A DNA stretch of 5,060 bases. Origin: Holophagales bacterium. GTDB taxonomy: Bacteria > Acidobacteriota > Holophagae > Holophagales > Holophagaceae. Shown here one piece after another: positions 4,616 through 5,060 of this stretch. The notes below the pieces were generated by a model that had not been told where the DNA came from, searched no databases, and saw only the letters and a program-made list of their open reading frames with translations. Where the stretch lies: assembly GCA_031283145.1 (NCBI GenBank), contig JAITCJ010000090.1, forward strand, positions 1-5,060. Reading direction: 5' to 3'. The first letter of the stretch is position 1, and the number at the start of each line of letters is the position of its first letter. The position numbers and the translations under genes were made by a program.

Positions 4616-5060
4616 AGCGTTTTCTCCAAATTCCGTTACTTTGCCTTATGGCGTCCATTTCTTTGCCGGCCGAGGACTTGGTTATAGATTTCAAGTCCAA
4701 ACAAAGCGGATCGTTTGGATCAGTTAGCTACACAGTTACAGCGTATTACTCAAGCCAGTATTGTCTCAGCAAAGATAATAATAGCCACAAGGACTACTTG
4801 GATGATTATGTGAACTCTGTCAGGTACCGCATTAATCACGGGGAAAAGACCATTAAAAAATACACGCTTGAGGACGCAATCAAGTATGACGAAGTTCTTG
4901 CTAAGGCCAAGCTGGATATGCCTGAGAAGTTCGAAATTAATCTTGATGAAGAGATGAAACATTTCATCAGCATGGAAGAAAATATTGATGAATTAATGAG
5001 AAAACTCATTGATGAAAACAATGAGCCGACAGTAAAGAAAACCGGCACGGAAAAGGTTCT
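4612..5060 (+). CDS. Gene C: second DUF4412-like secreted protein, cut by the window end
   Basis: An open frame of 149 codons starts at ATG 4612, overlaps the TGA of gene B by four bases, and has no stop before the window ends. Its own signal peptide (MKRFLQIPLLCLMASISLPA, likely cut after residue 20) shares no DNA similarity with that of A. From 4654 on it copies gene A almost exactly, so the full protein is expected to be close to 273 residues. There is no clear Shine-Dalgarno ahead of the ATG, so translation may depend on coupling to gene B. The evidence that it is real is strong: frame, signal peptide and mainly silent changes outside codons 51-73 all agree. Within those codons it differs sharply from A and gains a cysteine (C51). 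Function is unknown, as for A. Confidence 0.88.
   Translation, partial: MKRFLQIPLLCLMASISLPAEDLVIDFKSKQSGSFGSVSYTVTAYYSSQYCLSKDNNSHKDYLDDYVNSVRYRINHGEKTIKKYTLEDAIKYDEVLAKAKLDMPEKFEINLDEEMKHFISMEENIDELMRKLIDENNEPTVKKTGTEKV
4654..5060 (+). repeat. Mature-part duplication, copy 2 (in gene C)
   Basis: This is the counterpart of 3005-3411; see gene A for the counts. It includes the variable block 4762-4830. Outside that block the changes are four silent ones (at 4932, 4947, 4968 and 5043) and two that alter residues: Leu to Pro at the end of the signal peptide and Ala to Thr at codon 146. The duplication reaches the window end and probably goes further. Confidence 0.95.

Noticed and set aside
4750..5048. 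Antisense frames in gene C, mirrored by antisense frames in gene A (3101-3450)
   Set aside because: They recur only because the sense DNA is duplicated. The substitutions are mainly silent in the sense frame outside the variable block, and the sense frame has a signal peptide.

Overview
The window comes from a bacterium, probably with a Gram-negative-type envelope, whose phylum I cannot name. There are two recognisable housekeeping-type genes: an alanyl-tRNA editing protein on the minus strand and a dUTPase on the plus strand. After them comes a small array of exported proteins that are related to one another in pieces. The intergenic DNA is unusually rich in short repeats and perfect hairpins, and a 17-base motif, TATAGC(A/G)(A/G)TTCAACTTT, recurs in different gaps. 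No phage, IS, CRISPR, tRNA or rRNA signature was seen.

Bases 1-738 hold no convincing gene. They hold a mosaic of repeats: a 16-bp tandem pair, a 70-bp tandem pair with an internal stem whose substitutions are compensatory, a shortened third copy, and a 28-bp direct repeat spaced exactly 330 bp. The stretch ends in a 15-bp perfect hairpin that overlaps the stop codon of the editing gene. Bases 739-1938 (minus) encode a full AlaX-type protein with all four zinc ligands and a DHHA1-type tail. Bases 1939-2093 are the divergent upstream region shared with dut (2094-2549, plus), which has all five dUTPase motifs.

Bases 2550-2950 have no gene but contain a series of hairpins, four of them perfect over 10-17 bp. 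Some arms could pair with more than one partner.

The most interesting part is 2951-5060. Gene A (2951-3784) encodes a secreted protein resembling the DUF4412 family. Gene B (start corrected to 3959, end 4615) has the same ribosome binding site and the same first 15 codons as gene A, apart from one residue, but a wholly different mature protein. Gene C starts at 4612, overlaps the stop of B in an ATGA arrangement, and runs off the window end. It has a different signal peptide but repeats the mature part of gene A. Over the 407 bp visible, A and C differ at 23 positions. Seventeen of these fall in one 69-bp block, where 10 of 12 changed codons alter the amino acid. The array therefore shows leader/mature swapping at the signal-peptide boundary and a local hypervariable segment. 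That suggests a family of exported proteins under diversification, probably continuing beyond base 5060. The biological role is not known from the sequence.
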